Position numbers and translations under genes: made by a program
Part shown: piece after piece, positions 43,901 through 58,900 of the stretch
Layout of the letters: the number at the start of each line of letters is the position of its first letter
Numbering within the stretch: position 1 is the stretch's first letter
The notes under the pieces: generated by a model
What the model was told of the DNA's origin: nothing
Database searches by the model: none
Seen by the model: only the letters and a program-made list of their open reading frames with translations
Source of the DNA: Symsagittifera roscoffensis
Taxonomy: Eukaryota > Xenacoelomorpha > Acoela > Convolutidae
Reading direction: 5' to 3'
Length of the DNA: 64,000 nucleotides
Assembly: GCF_963678635.1 (NCBI RefSeq)
Contig: NC_087063.1
Location: 19,908,701-19,972,700, forward strand

Positions 43901-46900
43901 AGAAACAATTACCGTCCATATCTGGAATCAATCAAATCAACCGACATTTATAAAAAACAAAACGTTAAAGGAAACTATTTGAAACATCATAACTCGCTCT
44001 TTCTCAAAAATACAAACGCTTTTTTGCAAGCTTGCTCTTTTTAAATTTTTCCGTTAAATATTTTTTAATGTTTTACAATTTTCCTGGCCAGATAACTGGT
44101 AACTGTTCATCATTCAAAAACTTAATTCAACTGATCAAACTCTGAATTCAATTCGAATTTAATTACAATGCCTTGTTCGAAATTCATTTCAGTCGACGAA
44201 GAGTTTTTCAGTCGTATTTCAATCAATTGTACAATACAAACCTTCCTTTCATGATTCCGATGGTGAGGATGAGGGAGAAGAGGAGTTTGTCTTTCTCGAA
44301 GAGACTCCTGCACACATTCCTGTAGATGCTCTCAGTGAAGTGCTCATTCAGACTCTCAATTCGCTCCTCCAACACCTCAGACTTGGCTGAGTTTTGGATC
44401 GACTGAAATGTTTGCAATCATAAAGCTGGAACCTGATCCAAACTATATGTTATTATTGGTTATAAATTAGATATTTTATCCCTATAAAATATTAAAGACT
44501 GACCAATCACACTCCATCTAACTAACAACCCACTTATTTGTAAGTGCTGAAATTACTTGTAATTTCAGCACCAGAGCATTCTGAATTTAACTTAAAACCT
44601 AGTTGCTTTCTCCAAGAGACCGACTCGTAACAAACCAGTATACTCTAGATCTATTGAGACTAAGAGATATAAGAGTAAGATTAAGATCGGTATTAGACTA
44701 AGAAGTTGCACGAATCTATCCGGCCGAAAATAAGATAGCGTGACGAGCAGACCGTGTACCCAATCTGAAATTACTCTATGAGTTAGACCATCCGTCCCAA
44801 CTCAAAGCGTTGAAACAGAGTCAACATAGATATCAAATTGTTTGCCTATTCTTATGTGCCTAATTTTCGGGGGGCCTCTGATACTTGGTTTTGTACAAAA
44901 TTTACAAAACCCCAGGACGATAATTGATTTCGTCATGTTTGTTAGAAAACCATCGGCCTTCAGCCGACATTCGGCTTCGAAGTCTTTGACCGCTTAACAG
45001 TATTTTGGACTGTTTTGTATCGGACTGTTTTTTTTCGTTCGTTTTCATGATTTTTTTGGACTGATCTGCAATAATTTTGATCCATCCCCCAGAAATAAGA
45101 CTCCAGAGAGTAATGCAATATTAGTGGCCCAGCTTAATCTTGATTGAGGTACCTGGTTGATATGTTTCAAGAAAAAATGATGCGGGAGAAAATGGGTAAT
45201 TTTCAAAAATTGACTTCTCCGCAATCCATAAACGTTTTTCTACTAAAGCAAGGGAATAGCACCTAATGCAGATAAGGATGCCGCAACCTATTCTTTCAAT
45301 TGAACCCTGAATCTCTGAATTGGCAGGGTTGTTTTTTGAGAAAACCTAAGAAATGGGTCAAACAATCCCCCCATTGAAACTTTCGAAAGCCGTAGAAAAA
45401 AGAATAAATTGAAAAAAAATAGCAGAATTTGCAGGCGCACAGAGTAGTAGCCAGTGTTTCCAGTAGTACCACTTTTTGAAAACCAGGAGAGCTTTTGAGA
45501 AAAAATAAATTTTTGCGACAATGTCTCAAAACAACCAAATAACCTAGAAAAAATCACATACATTTTCATATAGCTGTTTTTATCAAACAAGAAATGAAAT
45601 TGATCGTGACGTTTATGAAAGACTGTCTCGCTTTAATTTGAAAAAAAAAGCAAATGATAAAAACGAAACAAGGATAGCCAGTTACTGTGCAAGTAGCACA
45701 GAATGTTCCGACCATAGTCTTAAAAAATACAAAAATAGTTTTTTTTTTCGAATTAGTGTCGTTATTTCTGCGTGGTGTGATAAAAAGATCAGAAAAAAAA
45801 TTAACTTAAGCATATTCGACAGTCATCGTAAAATAGGCCAATTGGAGAACAGTTTTTGTAGAAAAATGACTAGAAAAACGAAAAAATCGTATAAAAATTC
45901 AAAAAATTTTCTAAAAATGTTTTCGAGTTTTTTGCAGAATTTTTGTGAATTTTCAAGTTTTTGATTAACAAAGTGAAGCCAAAAAACTCGAAAAACTAAC
46001 TTTACTCGAGTAACAATAAGTATTCACGGCTTAAATTAAGCATAAATAAGCGATTGTAACCTGCACGCTCTCCTTATTAGCTTAAAATTAGAGCAAAAAT
46101 CAAAAATTCTCAAATTTTAATGTCGTTCGAATCACGACTGAAAGGGCTTTAACACGATTTATCACTCGAATCAATCCGGTAATTTTTTGCGACACCTGAT
46201 TTTGCAAGGAAAACAAAAAGAAAAACCTAAAACACACCCGAATACAAAGTTCCTCCACATTTTTCAAATAGTCGAAACAACAAGAATATGCTCGGAAAAC
46301 ACTTGATTTTTAGGAATTTTTTCACAAAGAAATTATATTTCGTTACAATAGAGAGGTTTCATTTTTGATTATGCCATAGTTTTTTGACAAAATATAAAAA
46401 TTGTGCCGTGTGAATAAAGTATGGATCATTTGATATATGACTCACATTCAGGTACAAATTGATGAACCAAGCGAGACTGTATTGGTACATGGGCTCAATG
46501 TTAGCCATGTCCGAAATGCAGAAGAACAAGATAGAAGCATGCTTCGCCACTGGTGTGTATCTATAACAATGTCACTCAAATAATAAAAAATCTATAGCGA
46601 AAATGAACAAAGAAAAAAGCTCCCAATGGGATTCGAACCCGCTTCTAGTCTCGTCGATCTCGATTTGAGTTTTTTCAGCAACCGCTTGCTTGGCAGAGAT
46701 GTCCTCTGACAGAACTTTTGACGATGACAAGATTTTGATGGCTTTCTCGTCTTCCAGAATATTTCCCTAAATTCACGAAAAGCTGCCAGTAATTTGAGGA
46801 CCAAATAAATTGGCATCTTGTGGCAACGATTTCAGAGCCAGGTCTAGGACCTACTGCATGGAGTTATTAAGCAATGAATGAATGAAACCACAGATCAAAC

Positions 46901-49900
46901 TGCCATAAGAAACTATTGTCGTTTTTTTCTCTTTCGGAGAATTTAACCATCGCGCTAGTCGTCCACTTACGGAAGAGGTGGTTAGAACTTCAAGGATCTG
47001 GTCCTCGATCTCCTTGAGCTGTCGCTTGTTGGCAGCCGACTCTAGAATCAACTCGTTCTTCTTCTCCTCCAACTCTGGCTTCTCCTTGGCCGCCACAATA
47101 CTCAACAGCTGGTCTTGCAGACCCAGAGGAGTAATCATGAAGTTCAACAGCGTCACCTGAAACATCATGGTACTACATGTGCAAAACCGATTACAATGTC
47201 AAATTTTCTTGCCGACAAGTAATTTGAAAAAAAATTCCGAATACTATCAACTTCCCTTTCAAAATCTCAAGTTTCTCATAACAGTCAAAAGTTCATTTTG
47301 TATAAAAAGAATCACGCGCCTATTTGATTGACGATATTGTTTTAATTCATGTTTTTTGTCAAGACAAGCAATTTAGAACTTTTTTCTGTGAACTCCCACC
47401 CTTTTGTTGAGACCGCTTAATTGACTCTTTTTCATTAACTGTTTTTTTTACATTCTTTAATCGTTCCAGAATTACCCGTATTGTTTAGTACCTTGACAGC
47501 CACTTCTGGCAAGTAGTGTGGATTCCTCATTCTGGTGGTCATGTAGAAGCGGAAGTCATGCGAGTACTCGATTACGTTCTCCCCCAGTCGCAGATACTCC
47601 ACCCCCTGCTGCTTGTACGTCTGCTTCAGAAGAACCGGCTCCAAAATCGCATCCAACTCCTCGCCCACATTTTCCATCAGCACTGCAAATCAAATCAAGC
47701 CGCGATTGAATTGTTAAGAATCACTCAGTTTCAGACTAAATAAATGTGTTTCTTTCCCCCTTTTGCAATTCCAACTTAAAGGAAAATATGGGGATGTGCA
47801 TGGCAAGATGGCCCAAAACGAACTAAGTTTCATGAAAATTCCATTCATTCTTCAAACTCAAACACAAATGCCTGACAATCCTGTTTTTTTGTGAGACCTT
47901 TTCCATTGAGCACCATATGACAGAATACCTCAAAAAAACTGTTTTGCTACTTAAGTTTTTTATTGTTATGAAACTTAAAGTGAGGCGAAAATTCGTAACA
48001 GGCGATAATTCGTAACAAGCGACGATTCGTATCAGTAGATTAAGCGGGGGAACACTGATAACGCGCAATATTCCTCTCATAGCGGATGTAAGCGCAGCGG
48101 AGCAAGCGTATTCTACTTGCCAATGGCTTGTTACAAATTGTCGCCTGTAACGAATTGTTGCCTGTACCGAATTGTTGTTCTACCGAAACTTAGCACGACA
48201 AGTGTACCAATTAATTTAATTCAAAAGTTTAAAATCTTAAAATCATGATACAGAACCATGCTAAGAACGCGGTGAACATAAGACAATTCATTTTCGTGGA
48301 GAATGAGGGGAAACACGACTGTGTTACCTGGAGTGCCGAACTGGATGGAGTTCTCGAGAGTCCTGACGTAGTTGGCGTCACTCAACTTCACAACCTGCAT
48401 CTTGTTCTTCTTCTCCATATTCTTCACCCACTTGTTCGCCTGTGCTGCACAAAAACAAAACACAGCAGAATAAAAAACAAAATAGATCAATGATCCTACA
48501 AACATAAATGTATTCTGAAATCACATCTTTAAATGTTCATAAAATATAGTCCACGAAATGCGTTTGTGGGCAAATTGTTTTTTTTTTGTTTTGCATTAAT
48601 CGAACTTAGGAGTTAATTTCTAATGTAAACTGCACTCAATATACCGTCCCAAGTGGTCTAGGACTAAATCATCCAGGATATAATTCTCCAGGAAAAAAAA
48701 TGCCCCTGGATAACGTCCCCCAGGACAAAATTTACCAAGTATACACAGTCCACGGCTTCCAAGTATACCCAGTCCACTGCTTCGTAAATGGAAGAACATT
48801 TCCCTGTATCTATGCCCGACTCCCCGATAAACGACAGCAAACATCATGTCTCCCAATTCAATCATGATAAACTTTGGAATAGCTTGCGTCAATTCTGAGG
48901 GTGACAAATTTCCGGACACAGAAATCAAGGTTTGTTTCTTTCCCTTTTTGCAAGCGATTTATAGAAAAATACTCGAATTTGGTCATGTTGCCAGTATCAA
49001 AAGATGAAAGAATTCGGTCTTATTATACGTTAATCGGCTGCTCTTGATTTTGCACTTCTTCACATTAGAAGCCTGGTACAAACAAATCCTCAAAATTTTC
49101 TAAATTCTCGACGACATCAGGAACTATTTTGAGCACACCTTCGCAGGCAAAAATGCGAGACTCGAGCAGACGGAAGTCGCGATTTGACATGGATATATGG
49201 AACGTCTAATGCAGGACCATTGACGACCTCCCAAGAGCAAGCAATGCCCTCGAAAGAATTAACCGTGGCTTTGAACGTAAGCTCCAAATGTCAACAACTC
49301 CTGATATATGAAAACTAATTAGCCATTCAGCGGCACGAATCGCCGCAATTATTTAGCTTCTCTCAAATGGGAAAACAATTAACAAAAAAGGAGAAAAATT
49401 TTGGGAGAATAAAGAGAATGTATGCTCTGCTGCTAACTACAAGAGTTGGATTACCTCAAAACCATAGCTGTCAACTTGACCTTTTAGTTTTCAGTCTTTA
49501 CTTGAATGCGAAGATTTCAAACTAAAAACTTGATGATTTTGTCTTAGGTGATTTTATACGGTGGGATTTGGTTCTGGGGGATTTCATCCTGGGATATTTG
49601 ATCCAACAGCGCGATCAAAGTTATAATTCAAATTGTAAAACAGACTAATTAATCGTCAGACTAATTAAAACTCACTCTGAGGATCGATCATGAGTGGCCA
49701 CCTCTGGCTGTTGTCCACAATGATTCCGTTGTCCACTGAGAAGCTGTCCACAGGCAGTCCGGCTATGTTCCAGTCCCTGATCTTCACTGGTTCTCCGAGA
49801 GTGTTGGCCATGGAGAAAACTTCAGAGCAGGGGATCTTCTTCTCACGACACTTCTCCATCCACTTGTGAGTCGCCTCCTGGAAACACAAAAAGATATCAA

Positions 49901-52900
49901 ATTTATTTTAGAAAAAATACTGCTGAATTTTAAATGATTGAAGGAACATCCATCCAATATCAAAACAACTCGTAAATGCTAAATGCAGAACGCAAAAAAA
50001 AATGCAGAACGCAGCCGCTTATTTGACAAACTCGCGAAAAAATTAAACTGACTTAAAATTGCTAAATGCAGAACGCAGCCGCTTATTTGACAAACTCGAG
50101 AAAAAATTAAACTGACTCAAAATTGCAGCAATTTTTGAGCGAAAAAATTGTGATAATGAAAAATTTCGAAACTGAAAGTTCTTCCATTACATTCGCTCGC
50201 TATGATGAAAAAATCAACTTCTTTTAATCTGTAATTAATAAGATGCTTACAGTTCTGAAGTCGACTGTGAATGTTCCCAAATAAGCGACAATAGCTGAAG
50301 ACACCAACACATCTCCAGTTATGTTGATATACCTAAAACAGATCCAGAGATTGTTTCGCTTGCTTGTCGAATGCTATTGGCATTTACAAGTCTCTTTGCC
50401 CGCTCATTAGATTCCAGAGCTTCTCATCTATTTTGGCCGAAAATTGTAGCTCAGCTGTTTCATTACATTTTTGGTTTCAAATCAAATTTTTAAAAAACGC
50501 CACAAGATATCATACCAAAAACCCCATTGTAAAGATACAGTGACTAAAAAACCCATACCAACTTAAAATATCGACGACTCATGGGCTTGTTTCTAAATTT
50601 ATTTGTTGATTATCAGGCTTCAAGGGAAGATTTTTTTTATAAAAGAAGATAGGAAGAAAACTTTCATCCGAAATAATAAACACAAACTACAAACAAGGAT
50701 AGCCGGTTGCTGCACAATTAGTACTGCATATTACGACTATACTCTTTAAAAAACACACACACACAAAAAAGTTTTTTCTTTCTTTTTCAAATTATTTGTG
50801 CGTGATTTGAAAAAGTTTTTCGTGCGTGATTGGATAAAAGCATCTCAGGAAAACTTACTGAAGTATAAAAAGCCTAAGCGCTTGCTTGAATCACTTTAAG
50901 CCTGCTCGCTTATAATGAACCTGCTCGCTTGCTTTACTCGCTCGAAATTCAACTGAAACTTTTAAACCAGTTTTTCTCGACTTTGGGACAACTTTTTGCA
51001 AGTTTCTTTCTGTCGTTCGAATTAAGACTGAAAGAGATTTAACATGTCGTACCACTTGAATCATTCCGATGATTATTTGTGGTAATTGTTTTTGGTTTAA
51101 AAACAAATTAATCCTGCTCGCTCACTTTATTCGCTCGAAATTAGACCAAAAACTTTTTGCAAAATTTCCACCGTTAAACCAGCGAATGCAAAAAACTTGA
51201 ATATAAATATCTTTTGACTCACTCCAATGAATATTTCTTCTACTTGATTTTGCGAGAAAAAGCAAAAAAAAAGAAAAACCCACCCGAATACAAAGTTTTT
51301 CCCCATTTTCAATGCTTGGAACAAAAACTCATCAAGTATCATTGAGCTAGAAAAAAAGCAAAAAGACATCTGTGAAGACAAGCAAAGTAAGGAGTCTCCC
51401 TTGAGAAAAACGTGAAAAACAGACAAATAGACTCGTATGAAGAAAATCAGGAAGAAGTCTAATTATTTTTGAAGAATTTTCAAAGAAAAAAATGCCATAC
51501 GGTTTGTTTCTTACTTTTTTTATTCAATTAACCCAATTCAGATTAATTGAAACAATATGTATGATTTTATTCCGCTGGGAAATCTAAAAAATGAACACTA
51601 CTTTGAAAAAAATCAGTCTCGTTTTTAACGCCGTTTGTACTTTTGTTAATTAGGCGCTCAATTTGCCTTCCATTTACCAAATTAATTTAAAGTGACCTTA
51701 GAAATAAACAAGAACGCTCGTATATCAGGGCGAAACATTGATTATTTTGTTTGCCTTTGAAGGCGAATTTCAAAAAAAAATTGTGATTGAAACATTGATA
51801 AAATTAAGTTTTTATTTCATGTTTTTTTTTTCAATTTTTCTCCCAACACACTAATATAAGCTAAAAAAAGTAGCGTCTCATATCCTAAAACCAAATGACC
51901 TGCCTCAAGTCAATTTGCAACTCCTTAAACTGTAACTGACGCGTGTTATAAGAACGCAATATGTCCCGCGTTAAATAACCCAAATTAGCCAAACCCCCAA
52001 ATTTACACAAAAAAAAGATCACAAGAGAAATATTTTCAATAGTTGAGCGTCACACAACAATATCTTTCAGATAGTACGAAAAGTTTCTGCTTAAATAAAA
52101 CTTAGCTAAAAATCGAAAATTTATAGAATAAAAAACCATCCCAAGCATAAGTATTCCGCTTTTTCTTCAAAAGTCGAAACATTTAAACGTCGAATCGAAA
52201 AAAGTTGAGCGAAAACAATTTTTAAGACTTTCCTAAAATAAAAACAAAAAATGAAATCTTAAGCCCTAAACAAGTGTCTTCACTTCGTCCATTGACACTT
52301 AAACTGAAACAATTTTTTAAATTTTCCTAAAAAAAACACAAAACACAAAAAATGAAACCTTAAGCCCTAATAAGGGTCTTCACTTTGTCCATTTACACTT
52401 AAACTGAACGTGAAAACTCGAGAAACAAAGTAAAGAAAACCAAATTCAGTTATACTGATTGACGTGATGAGAAACCTTATCCTCAGCTCCTCAGCACTCA
52501 CTTGAAGCCGAGATCCTCTGCGTTTTTGGACCACCGGTCTTTCTCTCCTCCCAGACCTCCGATAAGTTTCTCGGCTCTGTCCAGTTTCTTACCACAGAGA
52601 TCGATGTTGAACTCCAGCTCCTCCTTCTTCTTAGTCATCTCGTCTAACTTATCCTGCAGTGTCTGCAACTTGTCCACAATCTACCAACAAAAAAGTAGCC
52701 ATAGTTTAACATTTAACAAGGCCATGAAAACACACTTCTGATGATATGATTTGTTCATACAGATCAGTTCAATAAATAGTTCAAATGCAATTCCGGCCAA
52801 AACGTCGAACCCGATTCCAAAATCGGAAATTTTCAAACGTGATTCCATATTCAACTTACGGCTTTCAATTCAGCTCTCTTCGCATTCAGTTTTGTCATCT

Positions 52901-55900
52901 GAACCTCAAGCTCGCCCTGTGCTTCGGCTAACTTGATCTTCTTCGGGGCGACAACCTTTGCAACTCGCTCATACACCTCCATCGCCAGGACCCACTTACA
53001 CAGCCCCTCACACGCAGTCGACACATTTCGCACCACTTCTGGTTTGAAAAGGGGGTGGTCCACAAACTTGTCTCGGATCTTCTTCATCACAGGCCCCGGA
53101 ATGTTGTCCTTGTCGAACTGCTGCAGGTACTCGAGAAACTTCATGTCTCCCAGGAGTTTCAGAGAGGGTCCCCAGTAGTCTTCGACCATCTTTCCAGATC
53201 CAGACGGGTCCGGTTTTCTAAAAACACTTACTGGGTGCAAAAGTTTGGACATGATTGTTTTTACGCTTTTATGTTTTAATAAACGATTTTTGCTTAATTA
53301 ATGGATGTAATATATAATTAGGTTCAAACTATTGTACCCAAAATGTCTGTGTATGTCTGGCTTATTTTTAAAAAAGCATATTTTACCCGCAAGAAAATTT
53401 TTCAAAAAAAAGCAGCACAAAAAAAACATCGAAGTTTACCGTTCGGCCTTCTGTTGTCTCATGACACAGACAGCCTCCATGACGACCTTGACAGCCTCGG
53501 GTGGGTTCTTCATGGCCTTCACAATAGTGATATCAGAGGGCTTCAGAGTGTTCAGCGCCGACATAGCCGCCTAAACAGTTATACCATTGTTAGTAATAAT
53601 TATTAAAACGCTCTAGCCTAAGGGAAAAAAATTAACCAGTTAACAGAATCATCATCGTGTTTTGGTCACTCAAACGGTTTTTTAGCCTATTTACAAAAAG
53701 ATTTGAAACATAAATCAAGTCTTTTGTTTGACACAGTTAGTTTTGTCAAGAATTAAGTGCTGTCTATTATTTGATATCGTTTATTTTGTCGAGATATGGG
53801 GAGTTTGAGTTGTAGGGTTGTGTTACATTTAGGGCGGGCATGGCCTCAGCCAGATCTGCCTCGCACTCGTCTTTGATCTCCTGCGCGGCAGCTGCAGCCT
53901 CATTGGCCACTGCCTCATCCGCCGCCACTATCTCCTTCTTCGCATCCACCTGAAGTTCAAATTATTATAACGTCTCGATGACGTAAACTATGCCTAAATC
54001 ACGATACAAATTGAGGTACAAATTATTCCATCTATTAGTTTTAGTGTATCAGTGTTCGAAAACGTATCGAAATGATTTCAACATTTTTAAAAGACAACAA
54101 TTGTTTTTCTCTGTTACAACAAACCCTATTTTGCCAATTTTTGCTAAGATTATTTACCCACAAGCTAATAACTCATGTATGTACTGATCGTCTATCTCTT
54201 CACATCGCAGCATTATTGACCTATTTAAAAAAATCATTTTGTTCCTTTTTAGGCCCATTTGAATGAAAATAACGGTACCTCGACGGAATCCTGCTCCACT
54301 TTGACCATAATCTTATCAGTCTCGGCTGAAGTTTTTTCCAATTCAGGTTTCAGGGCCTCCAGCTCAGCCTGCATCACCGACACTTGAGAAGAAGCAAACG
54401 CCAGCTGTTCCAGACCGTTCTCGTATCGGAACTTCAGTTGTGAGATCTCCTCTCGCTTCTGGGTCAGGAGTTTCTTGTACGTTTTGATGAGCTCCAAGTA
54501 CGAAGTGGGAGTTACGTAATTGTGACGTTTCAGTTGTTCCAGGAACCTGCAAAAATACATCATGAGATACAATGAAGCATTTTAAATTTCATTACGAGTT
54601 CAAATATGACTTGGTTAGACAGTATCTTTTTGAAATTGGGTACTTATGAAGCCAGGAGCTAAAAAAAAGGTAGATAGTTTTGAGCTTGAAGTGCAATTTT
54701 TTAAACCAATTTTCAAAAAATAGCTATTGATATGGTTATTTTTTGAAATAGCTTAAGGATCAAGCTATTGTTTAAATTATTTTTCTTCTAATTTGACCTA
54801 GACCGAATAACATTTCAAATCTATCAAATTTATTTCAGTGTTTATTTTTCGGAATATATTTTCTGTGATCACAAATGAGGACTGACCTGATGGACATTTG
54901 TCGGACGTCCTCGTGGAAGTATTTGCACATCCACACAGTGGCCGCCTTCACACTGTCTTCCATGTCCAGGGACTCCAGGAACCGGTTGGCAACCAATTCC
55001 AGTGCATCAGACGGCCACGGCTAAACGCATCATACCATCATCACGGTCGCTATGTACTTTTTACCCTCCTGTACAAAAAACTGTAGTCTAAAAACTCTCT
55101 TCAATTTACCAGACAGTTTCCTTGATTTCAATATAACATCATTTGATTGAAAAGTAGCTTGGTTCTGCAGCTTGGAAATGTGTTATAATAATAAAAATAT
55201 TTTACACAGAGGAGAAGCAGAGCTTTGCACCACTTGCGATACAACACAAACATAGTATGACAACAAGCAGACGGAAAAAAAGACGAAAGCCGCTAAGTCG
55301 AAAACACGTTTTGAGAATGTCGAGAAAAACTAGACCTACCAAAAAGTTCTTTTTTGACTCAATTTGGCTTGAATAAAGTTCATTTTGAAAAAAAAACATG
55401 CCAAATTAGAGAATTAAAATTTAACTTGAATAGAAACAAGAACCGATGATTTTTCAGCAGACTTATAGTGAGCAAAAAAAAACTGTTTTTATAAAAAAAA
55501 AAACTTTTCAGAAACTTTAAACACCCCTCAAAAAACTCAAACGCATCCCCGAAGCCAATTAGGTATTAACAGAGAAAGTTTTAAGCATAATAAACAAAAC
55601 AAAAAAAAACAAGAGCGAGAGAACGGAAATTATATTACACCGGAGTTGGTTAATTTAAAACCACAATTAAAACACAGAGGCGACGCGAAGCTTCGCGCCA
55701 CTTGCTATACAACACAAGCCTTAAAAAGAAAACGTACAAAAATCGAAAAAAAAATGTTGAAAAAGTAAGTTCACCAAAAATTGAATAGTCGTATGTCTCG
55801 ATAGAAGTTCATTCTGGGATAACTTGCCAGACATTTGACCATTAAAATAGTAACAGAACAAAGATTACGAAGAGGAAAAAAAGCCGACAATCTATGATCA

Positions 55901-58900
55901 GACAAATTTAAACGAAAAAAGATGGCTTCATTATTTTTTTAAGTTTCAACACACTCCAGAAACTACAAAAAACAACACTGACACTTGCAACTTCAATGAA
56001 AGTTGCTTGCAGCACAAGCAAAAACCGTGATGTGGCAACTTAACAGACAAAATTTAAGCAAATAAGCAAAAGTCCGACTTATCAGTTTTTACCGGAAAAA
56101 AATTTCAATTGCATACAATCTGAAAAAATCAAAACCCGGCCGCGATCAAACTACAGACCATAGGATACAAAGACAGCGGCGTTACCTCTAGGCCAAGAGG
56201 GAGAGAACCTTGAAGCTGTTGAGATTCAATAACAAAGCAAGTTTGAGACGTGTACACAGAGGCGAAGAGGAGCTTCGCAACACTTGCGATGCAAAAACAC
56301 TGCGCTACAAAATAGTGATTAAAAAAGGAGAGAAGTAAAAACAATTCTGAAAAATTATGTTAGAAAAAATAGCTTGAAAAAAAATTTGACAAAAGTTGGA
56401 AAGTTAAAGCTAAAAAAAGAATTTCATATTTGTATCGGATGAAGTTCAAAAACAGCCCCCGGAAAAATAGCCTAGTACCCGATTGCAATACCCTTGCTTA
56501 TTGCAAGGTTAAAAATTCTTTACGAGAAAATTTTCCAGTTCGCGATAACACGACACTTGCTATTGCAAGTGTAATACTCAAAATTAAATCCATACTTAAA
56601 TCCATGATATAAGCCGATAGAAAACTAACAAAAATATGAACTCCATTAAAAAAACACGATACATGACTCGATGGAATCTTGGCCAAAAACCACAAATTTT
56701 TAAGTTAAATGGAAAAAATACAATCGGAAACGGAAAACATCTTTTTACTACCTAAATGAAGGTTTTTACTACCTGCTGTGAACAAAGTTATTTACAGGAA
56801 AAAAATCTAGTATCCGATTGCAATACCCCTGCTTTTTGCAAAGGTAAGCAGATTCTTAATAGAACAATTTTTTAATATAAAATGATTTTGATGGACATAA
56901 TATGATTTTGATGGACAAGTTGTTTACAAGAAAAGATTTATGCTCCAACTTGATCAGGCTGGCTAATTGCGAGCATAATAATTGCATATGTAATAAATTC
57001 GTGCACTGCAATCGACAGAACAAAACTTTCAGTAGCTCAAAAAAATCTTCAAATTTTTCAAAAAAAAAGAAATTCCTAAAAACAAACTTGTAAAACAATT
57101 ACTTACACCAATATGTCTTCAGAAAAGTTATTCAGAAGCTTAGACGAAAGCAGAACTTTTTAAAAGTGTGCTACGAGAACTAATCCGACAAAATAAAAAG
57201 TTTGAAGATAGTCCGATAAAGCAAACAAATTCTAGTTTCCAAAAGCAACAGGTCCCGAGAACATTCAAAAAATAAGCTTTCGTCGCATCAAGCAGAGTTT
57301 GTGTTACCATCAGGCTTGTTGATTGATTTTGAACAATATGAATTTGAAACACGTGTAAAGTTTTACGTATGTGAACAAAGTTCTTTACGGGGAAAAGTAT
57401 AATACCCGGTTGCAATACCCTTGCTAATCGCAAGGGTAAGAACACATAGTAAACTAACCAATCCAAAATATTTTTCCGTTTTAAAGAAGAAGAAATGCTT
57501 TCCGTTCCTTATTTAAACACATCATAAAGATATTATTTCAACTTAAATTTTGCAGCTAAAACAAACCGCAGCGAGCGCTCATGGATTTTAACAGATCATA
57601 ATGGATTTCCGAGACAAAACAAAAATGCATTATAATCCATTACTGACGTGTAAATCAGACAACGCAATCAATTATATTGGCATTGAAATCGATAATTTTC
57701 CAAAAAATATATATTCATGATCCATGATAATCGAATATAACCTATTATTTTTGGCACTAAAATTGATTACTTTTTGCCAACATAATCCATTATACTTAAT
57801 TGTTTTTGAAATATAACGTGCGGCTGATATCATTCAACCATTAAACATCCCCCACCCCCCTTACTTGAACATGGACGAATGGAGATAGTAAAAGATGACG
57901 AATGGCGATTTATTAACATGGCGAAAAGTTGCTAATGTCATCAATAACCTCTCAAAACGCCCATTATAATCGAGTATAAAGTTTCATAATGAAATAAAAA
58001 ATAATAGGATTATAATTCATTTTCTTTGGATTATAATGATAAGTTTGTTCTTTTATAGATACTGACTAAAAATGTTAGTATAATAGATTATGATATATGA
58101 GCGCTCGGTGTGGGGACCGATCATCTAAAATCCAAGAATGTGGTGGAATGCATGGTAGAGAGGGTTGAGTGACTTACCATGAACCAGTCGATGGTACAGC
58201 AGTTGATGAGACTTGGGAACATCCTCAACCTCTCTCTGAATGCACCCCCGATTGGACTCATGGCCAACACTATGTGCAGATTGGCCTTCACTCGGTCTAT
58301 GAAGTAGTTGTACATAGACAGTGGAGTCGAGTCTATCTTCTTGCCCTAAAAGGAAATTTATTGTTTAAAAAGAAAGAAAAAGGCAACCCAAAAGATGAAG
58401 CATGGCAGGTTTCTTATTCACACAAGGGCTGTGATTGAAAAAGGGTCTCATGATTCATCCATTTTTGTTCAAAGAATCACAGAAATGAAGTTCAACAGGA
58501 ACAATAATATATCATTGGATTGGTTATGTTATACGTGTTAAATTACCGTGATACTGATATGGGGTGGTGAGAAGTCAAATCAACGGGATGTGTTTGAGAG
58601 ATCTTTTTGTTTAACACACTAACATTATAAAAAGACTCTGATAAATAAAGTTTTCACTCCAAATAAAGGCCATCATTACTCAACGTGCTCATCAATCTTC
58701 GATATATTCTTAATGGGTTTTGAAAATCTAGAATCAGAATTTTTGTTTTTTTTTATTACAAAAGATTCGAGTTTAGAACTTGATTCGGGTTTAGATTATG
58801 GTTGACTATCGGTTGATCGCTAGGAGATCATCCAATCCACTTTGTTCACAAAATGTAGTTTCATCTTGGACAGTCATGAAACTAAGGATGACCATGTATC

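Larger units (their letters stand above)
50333..52501 (-). other. Dynein intron with families B and A
   Basis: 2169 bp. Holds a family B copy (50691-51325) and a family A copy (51707-52180). At 52200-52400 a ~95-bp phrase (aatgaaatcttaagccctaa and following) is duplicated in tandem with changes. Confidence 0.65.
55021..58177 (-). other. Repeat-rich dynein intron
   Basis: 3157 bp, filled largely by the family C array, the ACCCTTGC hairpin repeats and the MITE listed below. Confidence 0.7.

Noticed and set aside
46629-46639. A perfect pol III B-box (GGTTCGAATCC) on the minus strand followed by a T-run
   Set aside because: It straddles a dynein exon end that is fixed by protein homology, and there is no A box or acceptor stem at tRNA spacing. 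Taken as chance.
48620-48928. 102-codon minus-strand frame in the MULE-like element
   Set aside because: No similarity to a known protein and it runs through the repeat arm; the transposase-like signal is on the plus strand.
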